Shown: positions 21,524-34,634 of the stretch, piece after piece | Position numbering within the stretch: the stretch's first letter is position 1 | Layout: each line of letters begins with the position of its first letter | Assembly (NCBI GenBank): GCA_032358255.1 | Contig: JAULBX010026541.1 | Coordinates: 1 to 46,110, forward strand | Origin: Heterotrichella gracilis | Taxonomy: Eukaryota > Sar > Xanthophyceae > Tribonematales > Xanthonemataceae | Direction of reading: 5' to 3' | Length of the DNA: 46,110 nucleotides | Position numbers and translations under genes: made by a program | Notes under the pieces: model-generated | What the model was told of the DNA's origin: nothing | Databases searched by the model: none | Seen by the model: only the letters and a program-made list of their open reading frames with translations

Positions 21524-23330
21524 TCAGCAAGCTCCTTTTTAACGCTTGTTTTATGCCAAGGACAGTGGCCAAAGGGAACTTCAGGCTCTGTCAGTGACAG
21601 GGTGACCCTGCAGGGCCCTTCAAGGTTCAGTAAAAACCCTTCAGGTGAACTTCACTGAAGGGTTGAACCCCGCTGTGAAACCCTACTTGCAAACGCAGCA
21701 AAACCCTAGAGAAATAATCATTATAGTATCGTAGTAATTATTACAAGATTACAAGATTTATTTGACAGTCACATTCAGGGAGCCAACCCGGGCTCGCGAG
21801 ACTGTTGAGGGTATTACGAAGGGTTATTACGAAGGGTTTCTTGCACACAGTGTTTTGCGTTCCTCCCTCACTGTATGCAACTCCTAGGAGGCCTTCTAAC
21901 ACATGCACATCACACGCGCTCTATACTGCTGAGTCAGGCATTTTCTGCGTGTTACCTTACCCTAAGACTTCACTCCCTCTATAGAGGGCAGCACCCAGCC
22001 TTGAGAAGTAAACTTATAGCAAAATGGAAGACAGGGCACGCACTGGCCCATTGGACAAGGTGGCACTGAGGATCACAGTCTGTCAATTTGTATTACCGGA
22101 GTATATTGTCTACGCCTACCATAACGCTTGCATCCTTGACAACCCGCAATATGCCATATTGGGCTGTACAGCTGTTCTATGGTTGTGTTGGTGATCATGT
22201 AATTTTTCCTGAGATGGGCAATGGCTTTGGGACACTGGCTAGTATTGCTGTACACTATGTGGACCATGGACGGGTCTGGGATACTACTACCTAGAGAAAC
22301 ATGAATTTTGCTGTCTGTGAACCTTGCGGCATGAACGCCAGCGTGCTTGCCACGAGTACACACCAGCACTTGTTTGCCAGCTAGTACCAGCGCTGCTAAG
22401 GTGACCTACTGGGTGCCACTGGGGAAAGTATGAGGCTGACTGGGCACACCATACCACGGGCGGCACGTGGTAACAAAATGGGACATAAAATCTTCATGAA
22501 TGTGCAATCATGCTAAATCTACTGTAACAGTTACGTAATGAAATGGGCAACACCTGTCTAAGCTTGCAGCTGTATTGTGAAACCTACACAGACAGCCAGA
22601 ACATGTGGGCGCTGACGAACTGAGGGAGGGCACCATCACACAAAACTTGTGCACAGGAACCCCCTGCACATGACCACGGGTTTCACACTATTAACTGGGG
22701 TCCTAGGAAAAGCAGTCACAGCGATGGCAGTCAAACTGCTACTTGTGGCAAGTCCTTATATATGACATATAACACTAGCTATGGTCCTTCCCCTTGTAGG
22801 CATTGCAGCACAGCGTTCTGCACCTATCAAACGCATATGCGGTGACAAACTGCCAGGGGTAATGAAATCATCTACCGGGATTAAAGAAAAAGTGCTGCTA
22901 TCTAACCTACACCTGCAAAATACTAGAAAACAAGGTGACTGAAAGGCCAAACTAGCCGTCAAATCAATAGGAAGCCACCAGTGGTTTCTTTTAACCAAAG
23001 GGCTGCACATGCCAAATCAATCCACTATCAATACCGAACATCAAGGGCAATCGTGGGCCTGCATTCCAATCAGCCTCATCCATTGCAGCGCACGTTGCAG
23101 CGCGCACAAAGACAAGTGCATCCTAGCAGCATAACCTAAAAAGGATTGCACAGCCAAATCTGGACTGGCATGCACATCTGCCCTACCAAGAACAACCACG
23201 GTGCCAGCCACAGCTGAAGTTGCTACTCAACCTCACGCCAAAAATGCTGTGTGCATGCTGCAAGCATGCAAAAATAGCTGGAGTAACCAGCAAAAATGTT
23301 GGCGCTCGACCGCCTCCCCCGGCTGCAGCC
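21524..23330. other. 1.8-kb AT-rich region between RKP-like start and the RRM gene stop
   Basis: Both neighbours run leftward, so this would hold the RKP-like promoter and the 3' UTR of the four-RRM gene. On the minus strand TGTAA occurs twice in the run around 21740-21765, which would imply a 3' UTR of about 1.6 kb. AAACCCTA motifs occur at about 21680-21710. I see no exon with family resemblance, no tRNA and no transposase. Confidence 0.4.
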
Positions 23331-26300
23331 TCAGGACGCCACGCGCGCCCGCTTGTTGAAGCGCGAGCCCTGCAGCGGGTCGCTTGCAAGCACAGTCAGC
23401 GCCTCCCCGCAGATGTCCCTCCCGTTGAGGCTCTGCAGCGCCAGGCGCGCCGCCTCCGCCGCCTCAAACTTGACCACCGCGTAGCGCTCGTCCGCCTGCA
23501 GCTGCACATACTCCACCGCCCCACACTGCTGGAACACGTGACGCAGCGCGTAGTCCGGCAGGGGGCGGGACAGCACCGTGTACACCAGCGTCTCGTCCTG
23601 CACCGCCTGACCCAGGGCAGGGTCCCAGGCGGCTTCCTGGTCCAGCTGCATGGGTGAAGACGACTGGCGCCGCGCGCTCTTCATGCCGCCATCCAGGCCC
23701 AGCGCGGGGTCCATTGGGCCCAGGCTGGCGTCCATGGCGGCCAGGTGGGCGGCGTCCATTGGCCCCGGCCGTGCCTCCAGCGCCATGGCCTGGTGGATGG
23801 CGAGGTCCCGGTCCATGTTGAGGTCGCGCGCAAGCTCCTCGAGCGTGCCACCTGGCGAGGGCAAGCGAGTGGCTTCATGCATGGGCCATGCAGCATGGCG
23901 ATGGACTTTGTGGCATGCATATAGGAGGACGTACATAACATCACAACACACTCAAGTCCTGCTGCCGACACCAGATGAGAGTGCAACTTGGAATGGCGGT
24001 GCAGGTGCGGTGCAGTGCAGTGCGACTCTGAGTGCCTGGCAGCAGGGGTTCCACAGGAATCCAGCAGTGGGTTGGGCCTCCAACAGGGCATGGTCACATG
24101 CTCCTCATGCAGACAGACTGCATGACCTCATATGATACGAGTCAGATCATACCATGCACGAGTGCCCTGCGGATATGGCGTACCTGTCTTGTCCTGCCAC
24201 TGCATGCCCAGCTGCGCCAGGCTGTTCTGCACCGCCATGACATCCCGACTGGGGACTGGCTCCATCCCCGCCATACTATCCATGCCCATGGGGCTGGCCA
24301 GCCTGTTGAGCTGGGTGCGGGAGCCAGAGGCTTGCATCTCGTCACCTGCACGTAGGCCCACAGGCGCAATGAGACCAAAGCCACACTGCAGATGGAAAAC
24401 ATACACTGCTTGCTGCGCAGTTGAATGCTCCAGTATGGGGGTCGCATGGTTGAAGCAGTTGAAGCAAACTGAAATATGCAAGCGGTGCACCGCAGCATCG
24501 CCCACTGCCGCCCCTGTGTAGAAAGCACAGCTGAGCGGTTTAACACAAACCGCACTGGGGTGACTGCTGTCTCTGGTGGAATGCATGTAACGAAGACAAC
24601 CCATAAGATGGCCTAGATGTCAAGTGGTACATACCGAGGCGACCTAGCGGGTGGATTGGCGACGCAATGGAGGAGGATGGGCGTAGGGGCGAGGGGTGTG
24701 ACGGGGAGGGAGAGTAGTCATCCATGGGGCTGCTCTTGGGGGCAGCGCGCGCGGTGAGAGGCTCAGCAAACATCACCTGGCACAGTGCAAAGTAGTGTGG
24801 TGTCAGCGCACCATAATGAATCCAACATGCTGGGTGCGAAAGAGGATACATACAGCATACAGGCACATACCATTGGTGGGGAAATTAAGTGTGCTGTTTG
24901 ACATGGCAGCCATGGGAGCAAAAAGACATGCCAACAGCCTAGCCTGCTGCAAACATGTGAGCGCCCGCAGCCCAGCAAAGATTAGCTAACAAATATTTGT
25001 TGCTGTAGGCACATATGACCCTGGACTGCGTGTGACATCCACAACGGACAGTGACCCAGGCGCGCGTTAATGCAATCCTTGCCCACCTTGAGCCTCTGCC
25101 CCGACTGTATGGGGAACTCAAGACCGTTGAGCGCCTGCACAGCCTGCATGGCCGCCTCGGGGGTGTAGTAGTTCACGTACGCAAAACCCTGCAGCAGCAG
25201 CACATTTTTTTTCAAACCCTAAACCCTAACCAGGTTCTTGTTTTCTAATGCACACATCGACATGAGCGCCCAATGACGAGTGGCTACTCAAGATATGCAT
25301 CGCCCAACACTGCCTATGCGATAATGATGCAGGCATGCTTGCCAAGCCATGTGCAAGTGGATGTTGCATGGACACCTTGTTGAACAGGTTGCATCCACGC
25401 TGCTCAACCATGTTGCTGCATGTGCTGTGATACGCTGCATGGTTTCATGTGTGGCACAGGTCACACCTTGGACATGCCCGTATTCCTGTCCCGCTTGAGG
25501 TCGCAGTACTCCATCCCGGGGAACTTTCGAAACAACAACGCAAGCATCTCCTCACTCACACCCTGCAGAACACACCGCCACGCGTTGGAGAAAAGACTTG
25601 GACCAACAGTTGCTGCCGGAAGCAGAACAGGCTGTGCTGCCAATGCGCATTGTGCAGTGCATGGCCAACAACCCACAGGCGCATCAGAAAGTTGTCGGTT
25701 ACCAAAGCTGCAATATTAATTACTTAACTTTATATTTTTATATACTTATATTTTATTATTTGGTGGCAGTGCACAGGATGTGGTCAGCAATCACCAGGTG
25801 CCCATGGCTACACGCGAATGGCGACGCACACCTTTGGTACCACCACGAACAGGCGCTGCTTGCTGACGGCATCAGGGGGCGGGGGGGTCTCTGGGGCGCG
25901 CACCAGCGGCGACTGACCAGGGAAGGCAGGCCTCAAGGCTGCAGCACAGAGGAACCAACGTCACACACGGCAGCACAGAGAGAGGCAATGGAGCTGGGGG
26001 CCAGTGGCGCCAAGGGTGGGGCTGCAGGGTCACACGCGCCTTGCAGCGCAGCAATGGGGCCGCCGGCGGGAAATGCCCACCGTTGGCATGCCTACTGCAA
26101 TTGAACCTCGATTGCGCTGTGGCAACTCTCCATGACCATCACAGCAGTATCAGGATGGGGTAACCAAACAGGGTACTGCACGGCCACGCGACATAGCAAC
26201 ACCCAACTGCATCTGTAACTGCGCAGCAAACACAGCAGTGGTGGTGCACGCGCTTCATACCTTGCACTGGGCTGTTGAGGCCAAGGGAGTGCAGGGCGCT

Positions 26301-28954
26301 GCCAACACCTGCACAGCCAGCCAACCAGTCACGCACTGCATAGCACCTTCTGCACTATAAAAAGGTCTGCAATGCACCCACCAACCAAGGCTATATTTGC
26401 GCCTGGACAGGAGGCATGCATGCATGCTATGCAGCGCTCACACCACGCAACACTGCACCCTCTCTCTGCGCACCTGCCACCTGTGCCATGTCCGCATCCA
26501 TGGGCACTGTCATGCCACCCTGTGCCAGCACACACACTGCGTAAGTTACTGCTAGGCAAGGAGCTGCAGGGCTCAGCGGCGACAGCTTTCAGTGCAGCTT
26601 ATATGTTCCTAGTACCACAGGGTAGGCCACGTGTGGTCCACTCAGGATGCCGACAAGCAAAAAGGCATCAGTGTTATTTGCTGAAAACAGCACAGAGTGC
26701 AGCTGGTTGCCTGCCATACCTGCTGGTTGGCACTCACTGAGGACGCGCTGGCGATGCGCTGCAGCGCGTTGAGGTTGCCCATGCCCGACAGGCTCTGGAG
26801 TGTGATGGCGTTCAGCATGCTGCCGTACTCTTGGAAATTCTGCTGCAAACCCAAGCTGCACACAATACACTTGTCACCACGGAAAACAGGGGTGATATCA
26901 GAGGGGCGGGCAAGCCACATCAGTGGACAGCAGCGGCAAAGGAAGCATATACACAATGCAACCTCACAGCCTGCCTTCATCACCAGCCACACACAACTAG
27001 CAACGTGCACTCTCCATACAAGCAAGTTTGCACAGCCCAGGATGGTGCCTAGTCAGTGAGCAAACTTGCCACAGGTCTTTTGGGTCTGTACCTGGCTGCT
27101 ATGTTTTGGGGCCTGTTGGCTAGCAGTGCTTGCTGGTTGTAGTCAGGCAGTCCAGATGGCACAGGGTAGGCGGGGGACATGGGGGACCGCAGGAGGTTAG
27201 CTGCACAGGCACACAACCGGCGTTGGTGGTTGTTGCGCGACACAGGGCGTGTTACCCCAGTGGGGTCAGTACCACAGCGGGTGCTAGCAACGCAAGGGCA
27301 CACCCAGGGCTGGAGGTAAAAGGGAAGCTGCGTGTGGTTTCAGGCTGAACACTGCAACGCACCTGTCCTCATTGGCGACAGTGGGCCAGGGGACGGGTCG
27401 AACAACTGCACACCACAGGAGGTCGTTTCAGCACAGCGCCATGAACCACCAAGCAAATGGCGAGGCAGTCAGGCAAGGGCAGCATTGCTTGTTGTCACCC
27501 TTGTACACAATGCAGGTGCTGCTCAGCTGTGCGTTCCAGTCACCTGTCTTGCAGTCGACAGGCAGTCTTGCGGCAGGTCTGTGCGACCCCGCTTGCTCTT
27601 GGGTTCGGCCAGCATGCACTTTACCGTGTAGTTGGCAATCTGCAAGGGCATGGACATGATTAGTCGGTGCATTTGGGTGGTTCATGTGCCAACAGCGCAA
27701 CAGTACCACAGTGCACCAACAGAGGCCTGGATATGGTTCCCTGCACAAGCTTACCGTGCCTGTTGCACAGATCTCTTCTAGTGCTTGCAGTGCAGACGAT
27801 GCCCTGGCATATTTGACAAAAACTATGCCCTTCGAAGCGATCAAATCCGCCTTACAATACTCTAGGTGACTATGCTTGCTCATTTCCTCCTGCGACAGTT
27901 TAATTGAATGTGAGCATGAGTCAGAGGTTTGCACCCTATACGACAGCAGTGCGCGATGCTGCAATGGGCACCTGAATAAGCCTGGCGTCAGCGTTCTTTG
28001 GGACCACCAGGAACAGTCTGGACCGTGGAGGGATGTTGTCAGGGTCATCATAAGGGTCTGGATCCGGGGAGTACCGTGCCGTGGGGGAAGGCCTGCAGAA
28101 CATGCCCCACCCACGTTCACCCATGGTGAGCACCATGTACCAGGCGCGGCCGTGACTAGGCCCTAAACACGCACGCCGACACTTGCGCGCTCAAACCAGG
28201 CCAAGTTTGCAGACCCATGAACGAGAATGCGTGCTTGTGCGCTGGAATGGAGCCTTGCAACGGCCAGCACAGGCAGGGCGATTTGACGTCCGTCGGGCAC
28301 ACTAACCGCGTCGTGGGCTGAATGGAGTGCATGCATATCCCAAATGAAGCCAAAATCCTCCCACAACGGTACCATGACATAGCAATACTACGACTAGTGC
28401 GTTCACAACGAGTAGTTAGGGTGCGGTGGGGCGTACCTGCTACTCCTGGCCTCGGCCAATATGACTTTCAACTTGGGTCCAGCGCCCTGATTGAGAACTG
28501 CTTCGTGCAAGTTCTCAATCGCCCTCGCTGCCTCAGAGGCTTTTTCATACTTGACGTACGCCACTGTGGACACACCAGCGTATGGCTTACAGGCACGGAG
28601 GCGCGCAGGGTGAAGTGGGCAGCTAACATTGCGGGGCTGTGCAACTGGCTATACCGCCCATCACAACTCGTACCTCCTTTGTCACGAAGCAGCTTCACGC
28701 TCTCTACTTTGCCATAGCAATCAAAGGCTTCTTTCAAGTTCTCCGCCTGCCGCCAACGCACATCACGCTTTATATAGAGGAAGAGGCAACCAGGCAAAAA
28801 CTGAGCTACAAATGGTACACAGTGGTACCTCTGCGTTTCTGCCACAAACCACAAACAATCTGCTGCCTGGTGGATCGTCGACATTGTCGTGCATATCTGC
28901 TAGCACGCAAACCGGTTTCCACGGGTGAGAGGGCTGCCAGCCAGAGCTAGTCAC
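23331..28954 (-). CDS. Four-RRM RNA-binding protein resembling RBM45, about 15 exons
   Basis: Exons read on the minus strand: 28954-28829, 28746-28674, 28563-28437, 28092-27972, 27889-27755, 27639-27544, about 27200-27092, 26855-26720, about 26309-26257, 25938-25832, 25562-25467, 25188-25087, 24776-24635, 24345-24184 and 23851-23331. Four RRMs are visible: RLFVVC with VAYVKYEKASEAARAI; RLFLVVPK with GIVFVKYARASSALQALEE and then MLAEPKSKRGR; RLFVVVPK with GFAYVNYYTPEAAMQAVQAL and then MFAEPL; and a C-terminal VYTVLSRPLPDYALRHVF with YAVVKFEAAEAARLALQSL. The first three share the repeated order VxxPK, VKY and LAEPK found in RBM45/DRBP1-type proteins, which bind RNA in nucleus and cytoplasm. A basic KRAR near the C-terminus may be a nuclear signal. 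Junctions around the exons at 27200, 26300 and 25938 do not all keep frame with the obvious splice sites, so that middle part is provisional. An inner Met at 28894 is an alternative start. Confidence 0.78.
25214..25230. repeat. Interstitial telomeric repeat next to a splice acceptor
   Basis: Two and a half units of CCCTAAA on the plus strand lie in an intron of the four-RRM gene, about 25 nt from the exon that ends at 25188. Confidence 0.8.
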
Positions 28955-29470
28955 GGCTGCCCTTCAGCATCGGTTACAAGTTGGACAGTGAGGGGCTTCC
29001 AGTGATCTTGTCCCAAACAGCAGCTGGGCACTGGCTCCAAGGCCGGCAAGTCGCCCTTTTCGGCACTGGAGGCCCTGGCTATTGTTGCTACCACCTTAAA
29101 CTTGCTCAACTCTCAGCTGTACACGCCTTAAGTATCGCCAGATGACAGGAGTTGCTGTGGAAACAATCATCATGCAGTGCTGAGAGGAATACGCAATGAA
29201 CTGCAAGAGGGGAGGAAAGGATTCCTTCCTCGTGGGAATATCTCAAAATCACTTCCGGGCAACAAAAGATCTACGCCTTTCAAGATGGGCGAAAAGCTGC
29301 AAAAGCTGTTGCAGCCACCTCTAACGACCGTCTTTATCCCATCCGATCGCAGCCCGCAGGTTTAGATACATGGGCCTGCTACTTGCCTTGGACCAGACGC
29401 CGCTTCTCCTTGTTGGTTGACAGTGTGTAAGGGGACAAATACGTCGTCTGTGTCTCAAACCAACGCCACG
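28955..29470. promoter_or_regulatory. 516-bp divergent promoter region
   Basis: The four-RRM gene starts leftward at 28954 (or 28894) and the TZF gene starts rightward at 29471, so both promoters must lie here. Both encode RNA-binding regulators, which makes shared regulation plausible but unproven. I see no clear TATA box or further gene. Confidence 0.45.
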
Positions 29471-31986
29471 ATGTCAGGCAGTAATAAGGAGCCTGCTTTT
29501 GACCTGGGAGATTCTGCGTTCTGCAGCAGTCACTTTCGTATGTACGAGTTCAAGGTGCGTGGTGGTGATGGAGGCTGTTTTCGTATTGGTTGAGTTGCTT
29601 CATCATTGGTGCTCCTGAGGAAGCAGCCGTAGCAAACCTTCCACCGTCCCGCAGGTCAAAAGATGCCCGCGAGCTAGACCTCACGACTGGACACAGTGCC
29701 CCTTCGCTCACCCTGGAGAGAAAGCCAAGCGGCGCGATCCGCGCAGATACAAGTACTCTGGCACTGCCTGCCCAGACTTCAGAAAGGTGAGACCAATGAG
29801 CTGGGCGTTGTCGGTTGATGGCACCTACGCACAAGGCTTGGCAACTCAGCACTGACCTTTCTGTTCTGTTGTCCGTATCCAGAGTGGCTGCTGCCGCCGG
29901 GGAGACGCCTGCCCCTTCGCTCACGGGGTCTTTGAGTGCTGGCTACACCCATCTCGGTACCAGACGCAGGTGCGTGCATCCCTCCAACTCACCTCTTTGG
30001 GTCTATTGCCAACCCTGCATCAACCGGCGACACCTCCTTGACCTTGCTTGTGATGCTGTCAAGTGCAAAGCCGTTATCCTGCCTACGCTTGTATCGCGGA
30101 CTTGTATCAAGCTGCCTCCAGTCCCTGTCAGCAATTCAGCTCGCCCACCTCTTAGCTCAGCCTTGTGTTCAACAGATGTGCACCGACGGGACGAGCTGTA
30201 AGCGCAGAGTGTGCTTCTTTGCGCACCTGGAGGAGGAGCTCCGCAAGCCCGAGGAGGATCCAGTGTTCGTCACCTCACAGCTCCAAAACGAGTTCGCCGC
30301 AGGTGCGTGCACTTTTTGGAGATATTTTATTCCGGCGGAAGTGCCGACCGCCCATCACCCTTGCTTGTGGCCAACCGTCACGGAACACCTTTGCTGACAC
30401 CTCTGTGATCCACTTGCAGAGGCCCAGCTGTTGCAACAGCAGCAGCTCACCCAGATGCTCGCAGCGCTGCTGTCTGCCCAGCAGATGAACAACGGCTTCG
30501 CAGGCGCCCAGGCCAGCCCGTTGATGGGGATGGAGGTGAGATATTTCCCCAAAACCACACAACTGTCTGCCTCATTCGTTGTATTGTGTGTTGACCTCGT
30601 CGTTTTCCTTGCAGCACCTGCTGAAGGGAGGTGTGGGGCTGAACCCGATGGCTGGCATTGACACAGCACCTCACGATGCATCAAGGCTGGTCCAGCAGCA
30701 GCTCGCCCAGCTCCACGCCCTCCAGCAGCTGCAGCGCCAGCAGCAGCAGCTGCAGCAGGCCCGCGCCGTGCAGCAGCAGCAGTCGGAGTATGCGGCCTCC
30801 ACCCTCCTCCAGCAGCAGCTCCTGCAGGCCAAGCTGATGCTGGCCCAGACCAGCATGCCCCAGCAGGCGATGTCTGAGCAGTCGGACATCGACGCACAGC
30901 TGGACGCGGTCAACATGCTGCAGGCAGCCGCTGCCGCCGCAAACTCCGCCGCCATGGACCGCTTCGGCATGCCTGATGCTGCTGCCCACGTGCGCCTCGC
31001 CCAGGCCAACGGGATGATGAACAGCATGGCGGCACAGCAGAAGTCTGACGCAGCCCTCAAGGCGGCCTCCAGGCGCATGTCTCTGGACGGCTACCCTTCC
31101 CTCGGCAGCCAGCCCAGCATGGCGGGCATGCCCATGAGCGCCCCCCTGGAGGTGGATCCTGCCCTCCTGTATGCGCTGCGGGGCTTCAACGGCAACAAGC
31201 CCGACATGGGTCCAGGGGACGGCTCCATGGACATGTCGGCTGCGGGGATGGCCGGCGCGCCGCCACCCATGCGCAGGTCCATCGACCTCGGGGCACTGTC
31301 CAGGCCCAACCCGCTGCGCACCAGCGCGGGCACCTACATGACGCAGCCCATGGCGCAGTCCGACCCGCAGTCCCTCTCCCCCGCCAGCCTCGCCATGGTG
31401 CTGGCCAACTTTGGGCTGGATGGGTCGCGCAACGGTGCCAAGCTGCCGGGCAACATGTGGCCCGAGTCGCAGGGCATGACCCCCCGGGCTGAGCCCAGCC
31501 TGCCCATGATGGCCTCCATCCCCGAGGCCCTGCAGGTGCTCAACGGCAGCACCGACCTGGCCATGGCGCTGGCGCAGGGGCTGGGCATGGCGGAGGGCGT
31601 GCCTGACCTCAAGGCCATCGGCAGGAACCACTCTTTCGAGAGGTGAGGCTGCACGGCACCCGGCACCATGCTAACGTTCCATCCAGTTGCGGCCTACCTT
31701 ATCCCTGGTGTGCTATTGTTCCCTCCAGTAGCGGCCTTCCTTATCCCTGAATGCTTATCTTGTCCATCAGTGTGCCGCTGCTGCCATCTGCACCTGCTGT
31801 TCTGCCATCAAGTGTGCCTGTCACCTGCGGTCTGAAAGCGGGCCACCACGCTAACCCACTCTGCTTTTGTGTTGGCGCAGTATCCTCAACACCCTGCCCA
31901 GGAGCGTGTCTGAGCTGGCACTCGAGAACCTGGCCGCTGTGCACGCCCTCCCGCCACACATGGAGGAGCAGCGCGGGGGCGTCTGA
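29471..31986 (+). CDS. Plant RR-TZF-type CCCH zinc-finger protein, 7 exons
   Basis: Plus-strand exons: 29471-29554, 29655-29786, 29883-29969, 30176-30302, 30420-30535, 30615-31642 and 31881-31986, 559 residues with agreeing phases. It has the plant arginine-rich tandem CCCH arrangement: [19 protein letters not shown] then [20 protein letters not shown] (C-x5-H-x4-C-x3-H), [20 protein letters not shown] followed by [13 protein letters not shown], and [17 protein letters not shown] (C-x5-C-x4-C-x3-H). Plant members bind AU-rich or other RNA elements, shuttle between nucleus and cytoplasmic P-bodies/stress granules, and act in stress signalling and mRNA decay. Exon 6 (1028 nt) is a long low-complexity tail very rich in Gln, Met, Ala and Pro, with Gln runs such as [17 protein letters not shown]. 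The last exon is a short helix-forming end ([19 protein letters not shown]). The start ATG is followed by a serine-rich leader just before the RR motif. Confidence 0.9.
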
Positions 31987-34634
31987 CCACCCGGCCCTGC
32001 CCTGCCCTGCCCTACCCTGCCACAAGAAACGCACCCCATATGAGCCCACCTATTGCGGCCTCGACCCTCCAAGATCACCAACGGTTTGCCTTAAAAACGG
32101 ATGCTTGAGTACCTCGAATTCATTTTCCTTGGACTACGAGTTGCCAAGGAGTAAGTAGCTGCTAACGGTCGCAGCCTGTGTGCAGTCGCACGTACCCTGT
32201 ATAGTGCTTTTGGTACTGCCGTGGCAGCAGATGCTGCCCGGCTGTGTGTTTGTATTTAAAACACTGGGGGTCTTGTCTACAAGTCTTTTATATAGCCTGG
32301 TGGTTGGGCATGGCAGCACTGTGCTTGGTGTGCTGCCATGCTTGCACTTTCCGCCACCAAGCAGTTTTGTATTTTGACCTGGGCATGATTGGGGTCTCCG
32401 GTATGGCGCAGCAGCACGGGCGGGGTTGCTCCGCACCCTCTTGGTGCAGAGCGGGGTGGTGTTGCGGGCTGCGCATGCCTTGACGCTGTTTGGAAGCCAC
32501 GCGCCTGTTGCGTGACGGCCTCTCAGCAAAGTTTTACATATGCTCAACGTCACGTTTGCAGCAGCGAGTGAGTCTTTGTTAGGTTGTATGCAGACACAAC
32601 AAATGAAAGCACAACTTTTCTCGCCATTTTTAAAGGACTCCATCATTTGCAGATTTATGCACAGTGAGCAGCGGTATCTGCTTGCTGAAGTGAGGGTATT
32701 TACAGTACTTGTCTGTTGATTCTCAGAACCCATATGCCACATGGTATTTTTGAGCACATGCTTAACTTCACCTAGTGTGGTTGGTTGGTTGACCGTCGAG
32801 CCACCAGAGATACGCTAGCACCCTTTGGGTTGGCTTGACACCATTCATTGAGTCGCAGCCCTGTTTGGGCTGTATTTCCTTTAGCGTCGTACTACGGTAG
32901 TGCAGGGAATTTATGATTTGATGAGGTACTTGGGTGCGCGGTGACAAAAAATAGGTGCCCTAGGGCAGGAATCGACCATTGATATTTTTTCGCGCCCTCG
33001 GACCATGTGTGTACATCAATAACACTGAGTTTGATATGTAGTACGTATTATACGTTGGTGGATGCTGGTTTGGCTTTTTTGGGGTTGGGTACGCTTCAGG
33101 TTCCCGTCAGACCAACCAGAGCAGGTTTCTATATGCTGTGCGTCTGCTCCAGCTGGGCGGTGTGCAGTTCCTGTACTGGTTGGACTATTTGAAGGGTGCC
33201 TTGGGCCCGTGGTATTTGTTTTCCTGATTTCGGTGATTGTTTTTCCCAGAGGGGTAGCACCACAGCCTCTACGCCCGGGTGCACTGCAGTATGTTAGGTT
33301 TTACAGGTGGTGGTCAGGTTGGGACCACCGCTGCAGTGTTGCGTGGCGCGTGGCAGTCTGGAGGTGCGCACTGGTGGTTCACAGTGCTACTGGATTGGGA
33401 GGCCAACTTGATGTTGCCTCCTTCCTTCCCCTTGTGCTTGTATCATTCCCACAGTGGTTTGGTTTGGAGCGGTGACAGTGAACTGTTTTCAAGTTCAATA
33501 GGCATGGCGCGTGTCACTGCCATTGTAATATTATACTAAATAATAAAGGTTGGGAAGGCATGTGAGCGCACATGTCCCCATTGGTTCGTTCTCAACAACC
33601 AAAAGCGCGAGCCTTGTTGGGAAATTGCCAGGGGTGTGCACCTCGGGCCTGGTCAACAAAGTGCCAAGCCACTGAACAAGGTACACAAGTACAGCACACT
33701 CACAAGCCTTGCGGCAGGTGTGAGTGTGTATTATTCCCACAGCACACCTGGCGCATACAGCTGAGCCCTTACAGGGTCACTGGTAATAAGGTGGCAGTTG
33801 GGTCATTCAGGCATCCTGCGTGGTACTACGCCCACTGGGCACGATGCTCGTTCATCACCGGAACCAATGTAGCAGCCCTTGGTTACAACCAACACGAGAA
33901 ACAAGGGCTGCCTGGGCCAGGCGGTGCAGTGGTGGACCATTAAGGCATCCTCACAAAGCAATACTGCAGGACAGGAGATGCTGCTGCTGACAGTACAGAT
34001 GGCCTGATGCATGTTGCATAGAATCTTCTCTCATAAGGACATCAGTCACCCCAATCTAGTAACATAATTGCAATATTGCATATCAGCGATAGGTCAGGCA
34101 CAACACGACTGGTCCTTGCCTTGGGTATCACCGATAAAAGGGTATGAAAACTGCAAGCAATGCTGGACAGCACAACAGCAGTGGTGCAATACTGTGGGAG
34201 GTGGCGAAGTAGACAACGAGGTTGGAAAACAGCTGGTGAGGTCCACTTCAGGCACTGTCAAGGACTCAAAAGCGGTCCACACCGCAGGAAAAACCAACAC
34301 AAATGGCTGGTGCGCAACAGTTCAAGGAGAGATGCTCAGGGCAGTGAAAAAGGGTCCCACCTAGATGAAAATTCCCCCAAAAACACAGTGCAGTTGCGCC
34401 CCTGTCTCAAAACCACCCACGCCATTCAGACAGCGCTTTGTGCCAATGGTGAGGGGTGATTGCTGTCAATAACCACGTGGTCCCCTGTGGCACTGCACTC
34501 AAAAACCCTAAATCCTTCCGCCAGCCAGGACCCACTCCCACCTAGCAGCAAAGGGCATCCCCACCGCCCAGTCCCTCCTTTCACCCCCCCGCGCGTCGCC
34601 TCTTGCACACAGGCTGGCACCCTACCCACCCCCC
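31987..34634. other. 2.6-kb convergent 3' region
   Basis: The TZF gene ends at 31986 rightward and the NTT gene ends at 34635 leftward, so this holds both 3' UTRs. A plus-strand TGTAA occurs near 33524, and minus-strand TGTAA occurs near 33774 and 33882. A CCCTG/CCCTA microrepeat follows the TZF stop at about 31995-32020. Frames here show no family resemblance. Confidence 0.4.

Noticed and set aside
30681..31631. 316-codon open frame on the minus strand
   Set aside because: It is antisense to the Gln/Met-rich TZF exon 6 and has no family resemblance; GC-rich coding exons often leave open frames on the opposite strand.
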